Source: an uncultured Gammaproteobacteria bacterium
GTDB taxonomy: Bacteria; Pseudomonadota; Gammaproteobacteria; Nitrosococcales; Methylophagaceae
Reading direction: 5' to 3'
Assembly: GCA_913058195.1 (NCBI GenBank)
Contig: CAJXPP010000001.1
Coordinates: 1-43,774, forward strand
Length of the DNA stretch: 43,774 bases
In this document: positions 34,419 through 43,743 of the stretch, piece after piece
Numbering within the stretch: position 1 is the stretch's first letter
Layout of the letters: the number at the start of each line of letters is the position of its first letter
Notes under the pieces: model-generated
The model's input: only the letters and a program-made list of their open reading frames with translations
Told to the model about the DNA's origin: nothing
Databases searched by the model: none
Made by a program: the position numbers and the translations under genes

Positions 34419-37400
34419 GTGGGTCAGCCAACAGAATTAGAACAAGGTCTCTATAGACCTGAATTTGAAAAAGACAATTGTGGCTTCGGTCTCATCGCAC
34501 AGATGGACGGAAAGCCTAGCCATTGGTTAGTCGAAACAGCAATCGAAGCATTAGGTAATCTAACGCATCGTGGTGCTATTGGTGCTGACGGTAAAACCGG
34601 TGATGGTTGTGGCTTATTGATGAAAAAACCAGATGGTTTTTTTCGTGCCATTGCCGACGAACTTGGTTTTTCTTTAGCTGATAATTATGCCGTTGGTATG
34701 GTTTTCCTATCGCAAGATGATGCTAAAGCAACTGTAAACCAAGCGGTTGTCTCTGAACAATTAACAAATCAAGGCCTTGAAGTATTAGGCTGGCGTGATG
34801 TGCCTGTTGATGCTGAAGCTGCTTGTGGTGAAACGGCCTTAGCCCTGCTCCCAATCATGCGCCAAGTATTTGTTAATGCGGGCAGCGATATGGATGAGGC
34901 GGCATTTGAACGTCACCTATATATTGCGCGACGTCTAGCTGAAAAAGCAGTGACAGATGATGATGCATTCTATATTCCAACATTGTCTGCTCATGTAGTG
35001 TCGTATAAAGGTTTAGTAATGCCTTCGTATTTACCTACTTTCTATAAAGACTTAAATGACAAACGTATGGAAACCGCTATTTGTGTGTTCCACCAACGTT
35101 TCTCAACCAATACTTGGCCACAATGGAAGTTAGCGCAACCTTTCCGTTACTTGGCTCATAATGGCGAAATTAATACTGTTCGAGGCAACCGTAACTGGGC
35201 TTTAGCTCGTGGTGCTAAATTTGCGACAAAATTAATCGACAATATGGATGATATTCGTCCATTAGTAAACGTAACCGGTTCTGATTCTTCAAGTATGGAT
35301 AATATGCTTGAAGCGATGATGGCTGGTGGCATAAACATGTTCCGCGCAATGCGATTACTTGTGCCTGCAGCATGGCAAAATGACAACACGATGGACCCTG
35401 ACTTAAGAGCCTTTTATGACTATAACTCCATGCATATGGAACCATGGGATGGCCCAGCAGGCGTTGTATTAACCAATGGTCGTTATGCTGCTTGTACGCT
35501 TGACCGAAATGGTCTTCGTCCAGCGCGTTATATCATCACCAAAGATCGTCATATTACTATTGCATCTGAAGTTGGTGTTTACCCATACAAACCTGAAGAT
35601 GTAGTCACTAAAGGTCGCTTAAAACCAGGACAAATGTTAGCTGTTGATACGTCAACGGGTGAATTACTACTTCCAGATGATATTAATAACTCATTGAAAT
35701 CAGCACAACCTTACCGTGAATGGATTGAAAAAAATCTGAAGCGCATCGAAGATAGTGCTGATGATGAAACAGGCCCAACACTTGAAGGTGATGAACTTGT
35801 TAGTTACGAGAAACTATTCCAAGTTAGCTTTGAAGAACGTGACCAGGTTATTCGTGTATTAGGTGAAGCGGGTCAGGAAGCGACTGGTTCAATGGGTGAT
35901 GACACACCATTCCCTGTCATGTCTCACAAAGAACGTTCTTTATTCGACTACTTCCGCCAACAATTTGCCCAAGTAACTAATCCTCCCATTGATTCATTAC
36001 GTGAAAATATCGTCATGTCATTGGAAACTTGTTTTGGACAAGAGCATAACTTATTTGAAGAGGCAGAAGATCACGCTGAGCGCGTTGTAGTTGACTCTCC
36101 AGTGTTATCAGAAAGTCGCTTTCAGCAGTTATTACATCTTAGTGATAATGACCTCAATTATAAATCTACTGTCATCTCACTAGCCTACACAGCTGATATT
36201 GGCCTAGAAGCAGCCGTTGATTCAATTGTTGAGCAAGCTGAACGTGCAGCTCGAAACGGTACAATCCTTATTGTATTAACTGATCGTAATATCGGACCAG
36301 GTAGCCTGCCTGTTCATGTTTTATTAGCAACAGGTGCAGTCCATCAGCGCTTAATAAAAGCGGGTTTACGTTGTAATACTAATATCATTGTAGAAACAGC
36401 AACTGCTCGTGACTCACATCACTTTGCAGTATTGATTGGTAACGGTGCAACAGCGGTTTACCCATACCTCGCTTATGCTTGTTTAAATGACATGATTAAT
36501 ACCAACGAGATTAAAGATATCACTCGCCCTGAAGTGTGCGCCCGATACCGTAAAGGTATCAACAAAGGCTTATTCAAAATCATCTCGAAAATGGGTATCT
36601 CAACAATTTCCAGCTACCGCGGTGCTCAATTATTTGAAATTGTTGGCTTAAACGAAGCCGTTGTTGATAAGTGCTTTACTGCAACAACAAGCCGTATCAG
36701 TGGTACTGGATTTGAAGAAATTCATGCCGATCAACAAACACTTGCTGATAGCGCTTGGAGTCAACGCAAAAAACGTGACCAAGGTGGTTTATTAAAATAT
36801 GTTCATGGCAATGAATATCATGCTTACAATCCAGATGTTATTGCAAGCTTACAAAAAGCGGTTCAAGGTGGTAATTATGATGACTATAAAACCTATGCTG
36901 ACTTAGTCAATGAACGTCCTGCAATGGTATTGCGAGATTTATTAGCACTTAAACCTGCTGATAAAGCATTAACACTTGATGAAGTTGAACCGGTTGGTGA
37001 TATCTTGGCACGCTTTGATAGTGCCGGCATGTCATTAGGTGCTTTATCACCCGAAGCTCATGAAGCTATGGCAACCGCAATGAATCGTTTAGGCGGCCGT
37101 TCTAACTCGGGTGAGGGTGGTGAAGATCCTGCTCGCTTTGGTACAGAACGCGTCTCTAAAATCAAGCAAGTTGCTTCAGGTCGTTTTGGTGTGACACCAC
37201 ACTACCTTGTCAATGCAGAAGTATTGCAAATCAAAGTCGCCCAAGGTGCAAAACCAGGTGAAGGTGGTCAATTACCGGGTGGTAAAGTCAATCAGATGAT
37301 TGCAACATTACGTCACTCTGTTCCTGGTGTTACTCTAATTTCGCCACCGCCACATCATGATATTTATTCAATTGAGGATTTAGCTCAACTTATCTTCGAT

Positions 37401-38888
37401 TTGAAACAAGTGAATCCTAGCGCATTAGTATCAGTTAAATTGGTATCTGAAGCCGGTGTAGGCACGATAGCAGCCGGTGTTGCTAAAGCCTATGCTGACT
37501 TAATCACCATTTCTGGCTATGACGGAGGTACTGCTGCTAGCCCACTAACATCAGTAAAATATGCTGGTGGTCCATGGGAATTAGGTTTAAGTGAAACCCA
37601 TCAAGCATTACGTGCTAATGACTTGCGTGACAAAGTTCGCTTGCAAACAGACGGTGGGTTAAAAACAGGTCTAGATGTCATTAAAGCGGGCATTTTAGGG
37701 GCAGAAAGTTTTGCCTTTGGTACCGGCCCAATGGTGGCATTAGGTTGTAAATTCCTACGTATCTGCCACTTGAATAACTGTGCGACCGGTGTTGCAACAC
37801 AAAATGATACATTGCGTAGCAACCACTTTATTGGCTTGCCGCAAATGGTAATGAACTACTTTCAGTTTGTTGCCCGTGAAACCCAAGAATGGTTAGCTAT
37901 TTTGGGTGTTAACAGCATGGCTGAATTAATTGGACGTACTGACTTACTTGAAATCTTGCCCGGTACAACAGACAAGCAACGTAAATTAGATTTAGCACCA
38001 TTATTATCAACAGCCGGTGTTGCTGCAGATAAGCCGCAATACTGTCTTAAGCCGAAAAATGAACCTTATGATAAAGGTGAATTAGCCGAGCAAATGATTG
38101 TTGATATGCAAGAAGCGATTACCAATAAGACCGGTGGTTTCTTTGAATATAATGTACGAAATATTCATCGTTCAATCGGTGGTCGTATTTCAGGTGAAAT
38201 TGCTCGTCATCACGCTAACTATGGCATGTCTGATGCGCCAATTCGTGTACAACTGAAAGGTTCTGCAGGCCAAAGCTTTGGTGTGTGGAATGCAGGTGGT
38301 CTAGAGATGCGCCTTGAAGGTGATGCCAATGACTATGTTGGTAAAGGCATGGCTGCAGGTAAATTAAGCATTTATCCATCGCCTGAAAGTCAGTTTGAAA
38401 CGCAAGAAGCCAGCATTATGGGTAACACCTGTTTATATGGTGCAACTGGTGGCGAACTCTATGCTGCAGGTATGGCTGGAGAACGTTTTGCTGTTCGTAA
38501 CTCAGGTGCTACTGCCGTTATCGAAGGTATAGGAGACCACGGTTGTGAATATATGACCGGCGGTGTTGTTGCTGTATTAGGTGAAACAGGCCTGAACTTC
38601 GGTGCAGGTATGACCGGTGGTTTTGCTTATGTACTTGATGTTGAAGACACTTTCTCTGAACGTTATAACCAAGAACTTGTTGAGTTAATTCGCATGAATA
38701 ATGCAGACGTATCAGAGCATGCTCTTCACTTGAAAGGACTAATTGAAGATCATGTTCGTGAAACAAATAGTGCGTGGGGTAATCAGCTACTCGATACCCT
38801 AGAGCAACGCTTGGGGCAGTTCTGGTTAGTAAAACCAAAAGCAGCAGCATTAGATAGTTTGCTAAAACTAGCAAGCAAAGCAGCATAA
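34419..38888 (+). CDS. gltB: glutamate synthase (NADPH) large subunit
   Basis: Transfers the glutamine amide to 2-oxoglutarate, giving two glutamates. The product has an N-terminal class II glutamine amidotransferase whose catalytic Cys is in DNCGFGLIAQMDG, a central domain, an FMN synthase domain, a 3Fe-4S motif in CKFLRICHLNNC (C-x5-C-x4-C) and a C-terminal beta-helix (GGELYAAGMAGERFAVRNSG). The frame opens with TTG at 34389, but I prefer the GTG at 34419, 8 nt after GAAGG; this gives 1489 residues and a 20-residue propeptide removed to expose the Cys. The TTG has no properly spaced ribosome-binding site. It forms an operon with gltD and hemE. Confidence 0.96.
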   Translation: MGQPTELEQGLYRPEFEKDNCGFGLIAQMDGKPSHWLVETAIEALGNLTHRGAIGADGKTGDGCGLLMKKPDGFFRAIADELGFSLADNYAVGMVFLSQDDAKATVNQAVVSEQLTNQGLEVLGWRDVPVDAEAACGETALALLPIMRQVFVNAGSDMDEAAFERHLYIARRLAEKAVTDDDAFYIPTLSAHVVSYKGLVMPSYLPTFYKDLNDKRMETAICVFHQRFSTNTWPQWKLAQPFRYLAHNGEINTVRGNRNWALARGAKFATKLIDNMDDIRPLVNVTGSDSSSMDNMLEAMMAGGINMFRAMRLLVPAAWQNDNTMDPDLRAFYDYNSMHMEPWDGPAGVVLTNGRYAACTLDRNGLRPARYIITKDRHITIASEVGVYPYKPEDVVTKGRLKPGQMLAVDTSTGELLLPDDINNSLKSAQPYREWIEKNLKRIEDSADDETGPTLEGDELVSYEKLFQVSFEERDQVIRVLGEAGQEATGSMGDDTPFPVMSHKERSLFDYFRQQFAQVTNPPIDSLRENIVMSLETCFGQEHNLFEEAEDHAERVVVDSPVLSESRFQQLLHLSDNDLNYKSTVISLAYTADIGLEAAVDSIVEQAERAARNGTILIVLTDRNIGPGSLPVHVLLATGAVHQRLIKAGLRCNTNIIVETATARDSHHFAVLIGNGATAVYPYLAYACLNDMINTNEIKDITRPEVCARYRKGINKGLFKIISKMGISTISSYRGAQLFEIVGLNEAVVDKCFTATTSRISGTGFEEIHADQQTLADSAWSQRKKRDQGGLLKYVHGNEYHAYNPDVIASLQKAVQGGNYDDYKTYADLVNERPAMVLRDLLALKPADKALTLDEVEPVGDILARFDSAGMSLGALSPEAHEAMATAMNRLGGRSNSGEGGEDPARFGTERVSKIKQVASGRFGVTPHYLVNAEVLQIKVAQGAKPGEGGQLPGGKVNQMIATLRHSVPGVTLISPPPHHDIYSIEDLAQLIFDLKQVNPSALVSVKLVSEAGVGTIAAGVAKAYADLITISGYDGGTAASPLTSVKYAGGPWELGLSETHQALRANDLRDKVRLQTDGGLKTGLDVIKAGILGAESFAFGTGPMVALGCKFLRICHLNNCATGVATQNDTLRSNHFIGLPQMVMNYFQFVARETQEWLAILGVNSMAELIGRTDLLEILPGTTDKQRKLDLAPLLSTAGVAADKPQYCLKPKNEPYDKGELAEQMIVDMQEAITNKTGGFFEYNVRNIHRSIGGRISGEIARHHANYGMSDAPIRVQLKGSAGQSFGVWNAGGLEMRLEGDANDYVGKGMAAGKLSIYPSPESQFETQEASIMGNTCLYGATGGELYAAGMAGERFAVRNSGATAVIEGIGDHGCEYMTGGVVAVLGETGLNFGAGMTGGFAYVLDVEDTFSERYNQELVELIRMNNADVSEHALHLKGLIEDHVRETNSAWGNQLLDTLEQRLGQFWLVKPKAAALDSLLKLASKAA

Positions 38889-38909
38889 GCAATAGAGCAA
38901 AGAAAAATT

Positions 38910-40313
38910 ATGGCAAAAAATACGTTTCAATTTCTAGATGTTAAACGCCACGATCCTAATAAGATCGATGCAACAACTCGCGTTAAAAACTTTGGCGAAA
39001 TCTATGAAGGCTTTGATGAAAAATCATCTGCTGAACAATCTGATCGCTGTTTAGAGTGCGGCAACCCTTATTGTGAATGGAAATGTCCTGTACATAACTA
39101 CATTCCAAATTGGTTAAAACTAGTCGCTGAAGGAAATATAGAACAAGCTGCGGAACTTGCACATCAAACAAATACATTGCCAGAAATTTGTGGCCGCGTA
39201 TGTCCGCAAGATCGTCTATGTGAGGGTGCTTGTACCCTAAATGATGGTTTTGGTGCAGTGACAATTGGTAGTGTTGAAAAATACATCACTGATACGGCTT
39301 TAGCTCAAGGCTGGCGCCCTGATTTATCTAAAGTTAAACCGTCTGGTAAACGTGTCGCCATTATTGGTGCTGGACCAGCAGGTTTAGGCTGTGCCGATGT
39401 ATTGGTTCGTGGTGGTGTTGAGGCTGTTGTGTTTGATAAACACGAAGAAATCGGTGGTTTATTAACCTTTGGTATTCCTGAATTCAAACTTGAAAAAGAA
39501 GTTGTAAAGCGTCGCCGTGAAGTACTTGAAGGTATGGGTGTTGAGTTTGTACTAAATACCACTATCGGTGAAGACATTCAATTCCAAACCTTACTTGATG
39601 AATATGATTCTGTATTCCTAGGAATGGGCACATACACTTCTATGAAAGGTGGTTTCCCGGGCGAAGATAAACAAGGCGTTTACGAAGCATTGCCTTATTT
39701 AGTTGCAAACAATAAACAATTATTAGACTTAAACCCTGATAATTATGTGGACCTTAAAGGTAAAAAAGTGGTTGTCTTAGGTGGTGGTGATACCGCTATG
39801 GACTGTAACCGAACTGCGATTCGCCAAGATGCTGAAAGCGTTCAATGTGCCTATCGTCGTGACGAAGAAAATATGCCTGGCTCACGTCGTGAAGTAAATA
39901 ATTCAAAAGAAGAAGGTGTTGAATTTTTATGGAACCGTCAACCAATTGAAGTAGTTGGTGATGACAAAGTAACGGGGATTAAAGTAATCACAACTGCTTT
40001 GGGTGAACCAGATGAAAATGGTCGTCGCCGTCCACAACCCATTGCTGGTAGTGAAGAAGTCATTCCAGCTGATGCGATTGTTATTGCCTTTGGTTTCCGT
40101 CCAAGTCCAGCGCCATGGTTTGCAGATTTTGGTATTGATGTGAATAACTGGGGTGGCGTTATTGTTCCCGCTGATGGCCAGTGTGCTTTTCAAACTACTA
40201 ATGAGAAAGTCTTTGCCGGTGGTGATATGGTTCGAGGTTCAGATCTCGTTGTTACTGCTGTATGGGAAGGTCGTCAAGCTGCTGAAGGAATTTTAGACTA
40301 CCTTAAAGTCTAA
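38910..40313 (+). CDS. gltD: glutamate synthase (NADPH) small subunit
   Basis: FAD/NADPH reductase that feeds electrons to GltB. The 467 residues carry two N-terminal Cys clusters (Cys47, 50, 55, 59 and Cys94, 98, 104, 108) for [4Fe-4S] centres, an FAD motif AIIGAGPAGLGCADVL near 151, an NADPH motif VVVLGGGDTAMDC near 285, and the C-terminal FAD segment VFAGGDMVRGSDLVVTAVWE. It starts 21 nt after gltB. Confidence 0.97.
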   Translation: MAKNTFQFLDVKRHDPNKIDATTRVKNFGEIYEGFDEKSSAEQSDRCLECGNPYCEWKCPVHNYIPNWLKLVAEGNIEQAAELAHQTNTLPEICGRVCPQDRLCEGACTLNDGFGAVTIGSVEKYITDTALAQGWRPDLSKVKPSGKRVAIIGAGPAGLGCADVLVRGGVEAVVFDKHEEIGGLLTFGIPEFKLEKEVVKRRREVLEGMGVEFVLNTTIGEDIQFQTLLDEYDSVFLGMGTYTSMKGGFPGEDKQGVYEALPYLVANNKQLLDLNPDNYVDLKGKKVVVLGGGDTAMDCNRTAIRQDAESVQCAYRRDEENMPGSRREVNNSKEEGVEFLWNRQPIEVVGDDKVTGIKVITTALGEPDENGRRRPQPIAGSEEVIPADAIVIAFGFRPSPAPWFADFGIDVNNWGGVIVPADGQCAFQTTNEKVFAGGDMVRGSDLVVTAVWEGRQAAEGILDYLKV

Positions 40314-40335
40314 GTGTCGAATACAAGGAACATCT

Positions 40336-41409
40336 GTGTCAGAATTAAAAAATGATCGTTATTTAAGAGCCCTTTTACGTCAGCCTGTTGATAAAACACC
40401 AGTCTGGGTAATGCGACAAGCAGGACGTTATTTACCTGAGTACCGTGAAGTGCGTGCGAAAGCAGGTGACTTTATGACACTGTGTTCAACACCAGAGCTT
40501 GCTTGTGAAGTGACTCTTCAACCTCTACGTCGATTTGATTTAGACGCGGCGATTATCTTCTCTGATATTTTGACTATTCCCGATGCAATGGGCTTAGGTT
40601 TACACTTTGTTGCTGGTGAAGGTCCTAAGTTTAACAATATTATCCGATCTGCTGCTGATATCGCCAAGTTAGGTGTTCCTGACATGGAAGATAACCTTGG
40701 CTATGTGATGGACGCTATTCGTCTTACGCGCCGCGAACTGGATGGTAAAGTACCCTTGATTGGCTTTAGTGGCAGTCCATGGACGCTGGCATGTTATATG
40801 GTTGAAGGCGGTTCTAGTAAGGACTTCGCTAAAGTTAAAGGCATGATGTTTGATGCCCCAGAGCAAATGCATGCTCTACTGAGTGTATTAGCTGATTCCG
40901 TTATTGCTTATTTAAATGCTCAAATTGCAGCCGGCGCACAATCTATCATGTTATTTGATACATGGGGCGGTGCACTTAGCACAGAGAATTATCAAGAATT
41001 CTCATTAGCTTATATGCAAAAAATTGTAGCAGGTTTAACCCGTGAGTCTGATGGTCGAATCGTTCCAGTAACCCTCTTCACTAAAGGTGGCGGCCAATGG
41101 CTCGAGTTAATGGCTAATACAGGTGTTGATGCTATAGGTTTAGATTGGACAACTGATCTCGCTACTGCACGCCAGCGTGTTGGTGATAAAGTGACATTAC
41201 AAGGCAATATGGATCCTTGTGTCTTATATGCTTCTGCTGATCGTGTTGAACAAGAAGTGGCCAGTGTGTTGGCAGGCTTTGGACAAGCAGAAACAGGCCA
41301 TGTGTTTAACTTAGGTCATGGCATCCACCCAACTATTGCCCCAGAAAATATGAAACGTCTGGTTGACTCAGTTCATAGCTTAAGCGAACCCTACTACGCA
41401 AAAAGCTAG
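40336..41409 (+). CDS. hemE: uroporphyrinogen decarboxylase
   Basis: Removes four carboxyl groups from uroporphyrinogen III in haem synthesis; cytosolic and cofactor-free. The 357 residues include the substrate-site RQAGRYLPEYR (27-37), FSDILTIPDAMG with the catalytic Asp, GFSGSPWTLACYM and LGHGIHP at the end. The start is GTG with AAGGAA 5 nt upstream. It lies 22 nt after gltD; the gltB-gltD-hemE order recurs in gammaproteobacteria and links the gene to the glutamate supply used for tetrapyrroles. Confidence 0.97.
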   Translation: MSELKNDRYLRALLRQPVDKTPVWVMRQAGRYLPEYREVRAKAGDFMTLCSTPELACEVTLQPLRRFDLDAAIIFSDILTIPDAMGLGLHFVAGEGPKFNNIIRSAADIAKLGVPDMEDNLGYVMDAIRLTRRELDGKVPLIGFSGSPWTLACYMVEGGSSKDFAKVKGMMFDAPEQMHALLSVLADSVIAYLNAQIAAGAQSIMLFDTWGGALSTENYQEFSLAYMQKIVAGLTRESDGRIVPVTLFTKGGGQWLELMANTGVDAIGLDWTTDLATARQRVGDKVTLQGNMDPCVLYASADRVEQEVASVLAGFGQAETGHVFNLGHGIHPTIAPENMKRLVDSVHSLSEPYYAKS

Positions 41410-41418
41410 TTAAGTATT

Positions 41419-41456
41419 AATGGCTTTGACTTCTTTTAATTTAAGTCAAAGCCATT
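41419..41456 (+). other. 14-bp hairpin between hemE and the EamA gene
   Basis: AATGGCTTTGACTT (41419-41432) and its exact complement AAGTCAAAGCCATT (41443-41456) flank a 10-nt AT-rich loop. No T tract follows on either strand, so it is not a standard terminator. It ends 9 nt before the start codon of the EamA gene, which has no visible Shine-Dalgarno. It could stop transcription weakly, protect the hemE message or hide the next start. Confidence 0.7.
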
Positions 41457-41465
41457 AGCAATCTA

Positions 41466-42374
41466 ATGTCGACAACACTACCTGTTCAAAATCACACCCT
41501 AGGCTTTGTATTAGCAATCCTAGGCACACTGCTATTCTCCCTTAAGTCTATCTTTATAAAGCTGCTATACCAACAAGGCTTGGATGCTAGTACCGTCTTA
41601 GTAGTACGCATGGCATTAGCTTTACCAATCTATATAGTCATATTAACCATCACTCTGAATTATCGAACAAAAACTGAACTGAGTCCGAAGACCGTAGGCT
41701 GCGTCTTTTTGATAGGGTTTTTAGGTTATTACTTAGCTTCATTACTTGATCTTATGGGATTAGAACTCGTTTCAGCCCAACTAGAACGATTAAGTCTATT
41801 CACCTACCCATTTCTCGTCGCCATACTCGGATTAGTATTCTTTAAAGAGCCTATCACTCGCAAATTACTCATTGCCATGCTAACCAGCTATTCAGGATTA
41901 TGGGTGGTTATGGGGCAAGAACTACAATTAACTGATAATAATGTTGTTCAAGGAGTGAGCTTAGTTCTGGGCTCAGCGCTTAGCTATGCTTGTTATGTTT
42001 TATTAAGTCGGCCATGGATAAAGCGACTAACAGGTCTGGTATTTACCAGCCTAGCAATGATTTCTTCAAGCATATTTGGCTTATTACATGGTGTAATAGT
42101 AATCGATTGGACTTTAGTAAGCCTGACTTCTACCGCATGGTTATGGTTGTTCATGTTAGTTATATTTAGCACCGTCATTCCAAGCTTTATGATATCAGAA
42201 GCAATACATCGAATTGGTCCAGCTCAAACCGGCGTAGTGGGCATGCTAGGGCCTGTTATCACCATAGGATTAGCCGTATACCTTCTAGCTGAACCATTCA
42301 CGCCTGAAATAGCGCTTGGCGTAGCGCTGGTAATTATAGGCGTAATGAGCTTGATATTAAAAAAGGTATTTTAA
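41466..42374 (+). CDS. EamA/DMT-family transporter
   Basis: Inner-membrane protein of the drug/metabolite transporter superfamily with two EamA repeats and about ten membrane segments over 302 residues. Typical segments are LAILGTLLFSLKSIFIKLLY at the N-terminus, LLDLMGLELVSAQLERL, and AIHRIGPAQTGVVGMLGPV in the second repeat. The substrate cannot be told; metabolite exporters and uptake systems both occur in the family. The ATG at 41466 has no ribosome-binding site, and the preceding hairpin may affect it. Confidence 0.88.
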   Translation: MSTTLPVQNHTLGFVLAILGTLLFSLKSIFIKLLYQQGLDASTVLVVRMALALPIYIVILTITLNYRTKTELSPKTVGCVFLIGFLGYYLASLLDLMGLELVSAQLERLSLFTYPFLVAILGLVFFKEPITRKLLIAMLTSYSGLWVVMGQELQLTDNNVVQGVSLVLGSALSYACYVLLSRPWIKRLTGLVFTSLAMISSSIFGLLHGVIVIDWTLVSLTSTAWLWLFMLVIFSTVIPSFMISEAIHRIGPAQTGVVGMLGPVITIGLAVYLLAEPFTPEIALGVALVIIGVMSLILKKVF

Positions 42375-42969
42375 AAATCTCAAGAATATCTTTAAAGGGT
42401 CGCTCCCCATTCTAGTTCAAATAGCCGTATTCATATGGCTTATATATGAGTCTAAACGTCGTATGAAAAATGACTTTGTATACTCAATATAAAATATTAA
42501 AGTGAAGTATCGAGATAATACGTAATAGTGTCTAATCTGACAGCTTCCGCCCAAAGCAGACATTGATTAACTCGTGAAAAGCGGGGAAATATATCACCCA
42601 CTAAATATTGGGAAAACTGCCTAACTTATGTTCATGCTCAAGGTGAATCGTGACAACTTCTACATTTAAAGATAATTGCAAACATGCTGTGGCTGTTTAG
42701 GTAGCTTAAACCTTAATATCTTGGATGCTTGGTGGGTTTAGGGTTTATGGCATTAGATACTTTTCCTTTCAATTTTTTATGCCACAGGCTTATCCTTAGC
42801 GTTGGGCACTAATGTTTGTTTACTATTTAACTTTATTGATTTCTTATAGTTCGTATTAATTTACGTGATTAGTCGCTATTACATGTTCTGGTTGAACTGT
42901 TTTAAAGTGTTTGCTAAATTAGATAGCTAAGCTCATAGTTAGCTTTCTGTATACCTATTTGGATTAGCC
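42375..42969. other. 595-bp AT-rich stretch without a recognised gene
   Basis: Stops are frequent in all frames and I recognise no gene, RNA or clear pseudogene. A GC-richer phrase at 42539-42564 (ACAGCTTCCGCCCAAAGCAG, then ACATTG) stands out and resembles short intergenic repeats I have seen in marine gammaproteobacteria, but only one copy is in the window. The stretch may mark a boundary between core and acquired DNA. The end should contain the promoter of the FAD oxidoreductase gene. Confidence 0.55.
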
Positions 42970-43743
42970 ATGAAAAAATTTCATACAGCAGTTATTGGCG
43001 GCGGTTGTCTTGGGTCTGCAAGCGCTATTTCACTTGCTCACTCCTTAAAGAAAATTGGAGGCAAACCTGAATCAATCTGCTTAATTGAAAAAAATGTTTT
43101 AGGTAGTGGAATATCCTCGCGACAATCAGGATTAATAAGATCTGCCAATGCCGATGAAGCTTCAGCTCACTTAGCTAAGATTTCAACTGATATGTGGCTT
43201 AATATTAAAAAAATATGGGGTATAGATCTTGAAGTCGAACGAGCTGGGGCTTTATGGATTGCAAAAAAAGGCAAAAATGGCTCTAACCAAAAATGGGATG
43301 CTATTAGCCAAAACCTAAAAAAGATACCCATTGATTTTAAAAAAATAACCTTAGATAAGGCTCATTTAATTTGTCCTCACTTTATTAATTTATATGAAGA
43401 CGAAATTTTTTATCATGAACCCGAAGCAATACAACTTGATCCCACGCATGTAAGACAGCAACTTTATCAAGGCATTCAAAACTCAAATCTAACTCTTTTT
43501 GAAGGTGAGGAAGTGGTTGGTTTCAAAAAGAATAAAAGTGAAAAAATCACTGAAATTATTTTAACTAATCATACCATTCAAGTGGAGCATGTTATTAACG
43601 CTGCAGGGCCATGGAGCCCCAAGTTATTTGAGAAATTAGGTGTCACAATTCCTATAAGTGTTGAGCCGGTATTTGTCGCAAATTGGCTTAGTAGCCTTGC
43701 TTCGAAAGGTAAAACTAATATGCCAATTATTGCTGATTATGTG
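42970..43743 (+). CDS. FAD-dependent oxidoreductase (DAO family), 3' truncated
   Basis: Amine/amino-acid oxidase-type flavoprotein (D-amino acid oxidase fold, as in sarcosine and glycine oxidases). The 258 genuine residues begin with the FAD-binding VIGGGCLGSASAISL (G10, G12, G15), then IEKNVLGSGISSRQSGLIRS and HVINAAGPWSPKLFEKLG, all typical of the family. The last six codons before the apparent stop (LSLIHI) are adapter sequence, so the real gene runs past the contig end. It is visibly more AT-rich and Lys/Asn/Ile-rich than its neighbours; two sampled 60-base lines are 35% and 28% G+C against 43% for a line in gltB. The substrate is unknown. Confidence 0.85.

Noticed and set aside
41419..41456. 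Rho-independent terminator after hemE
   Set aside because: The stem is strong but no T run follows on either strand, so I list it as a hairpin of unknown role.
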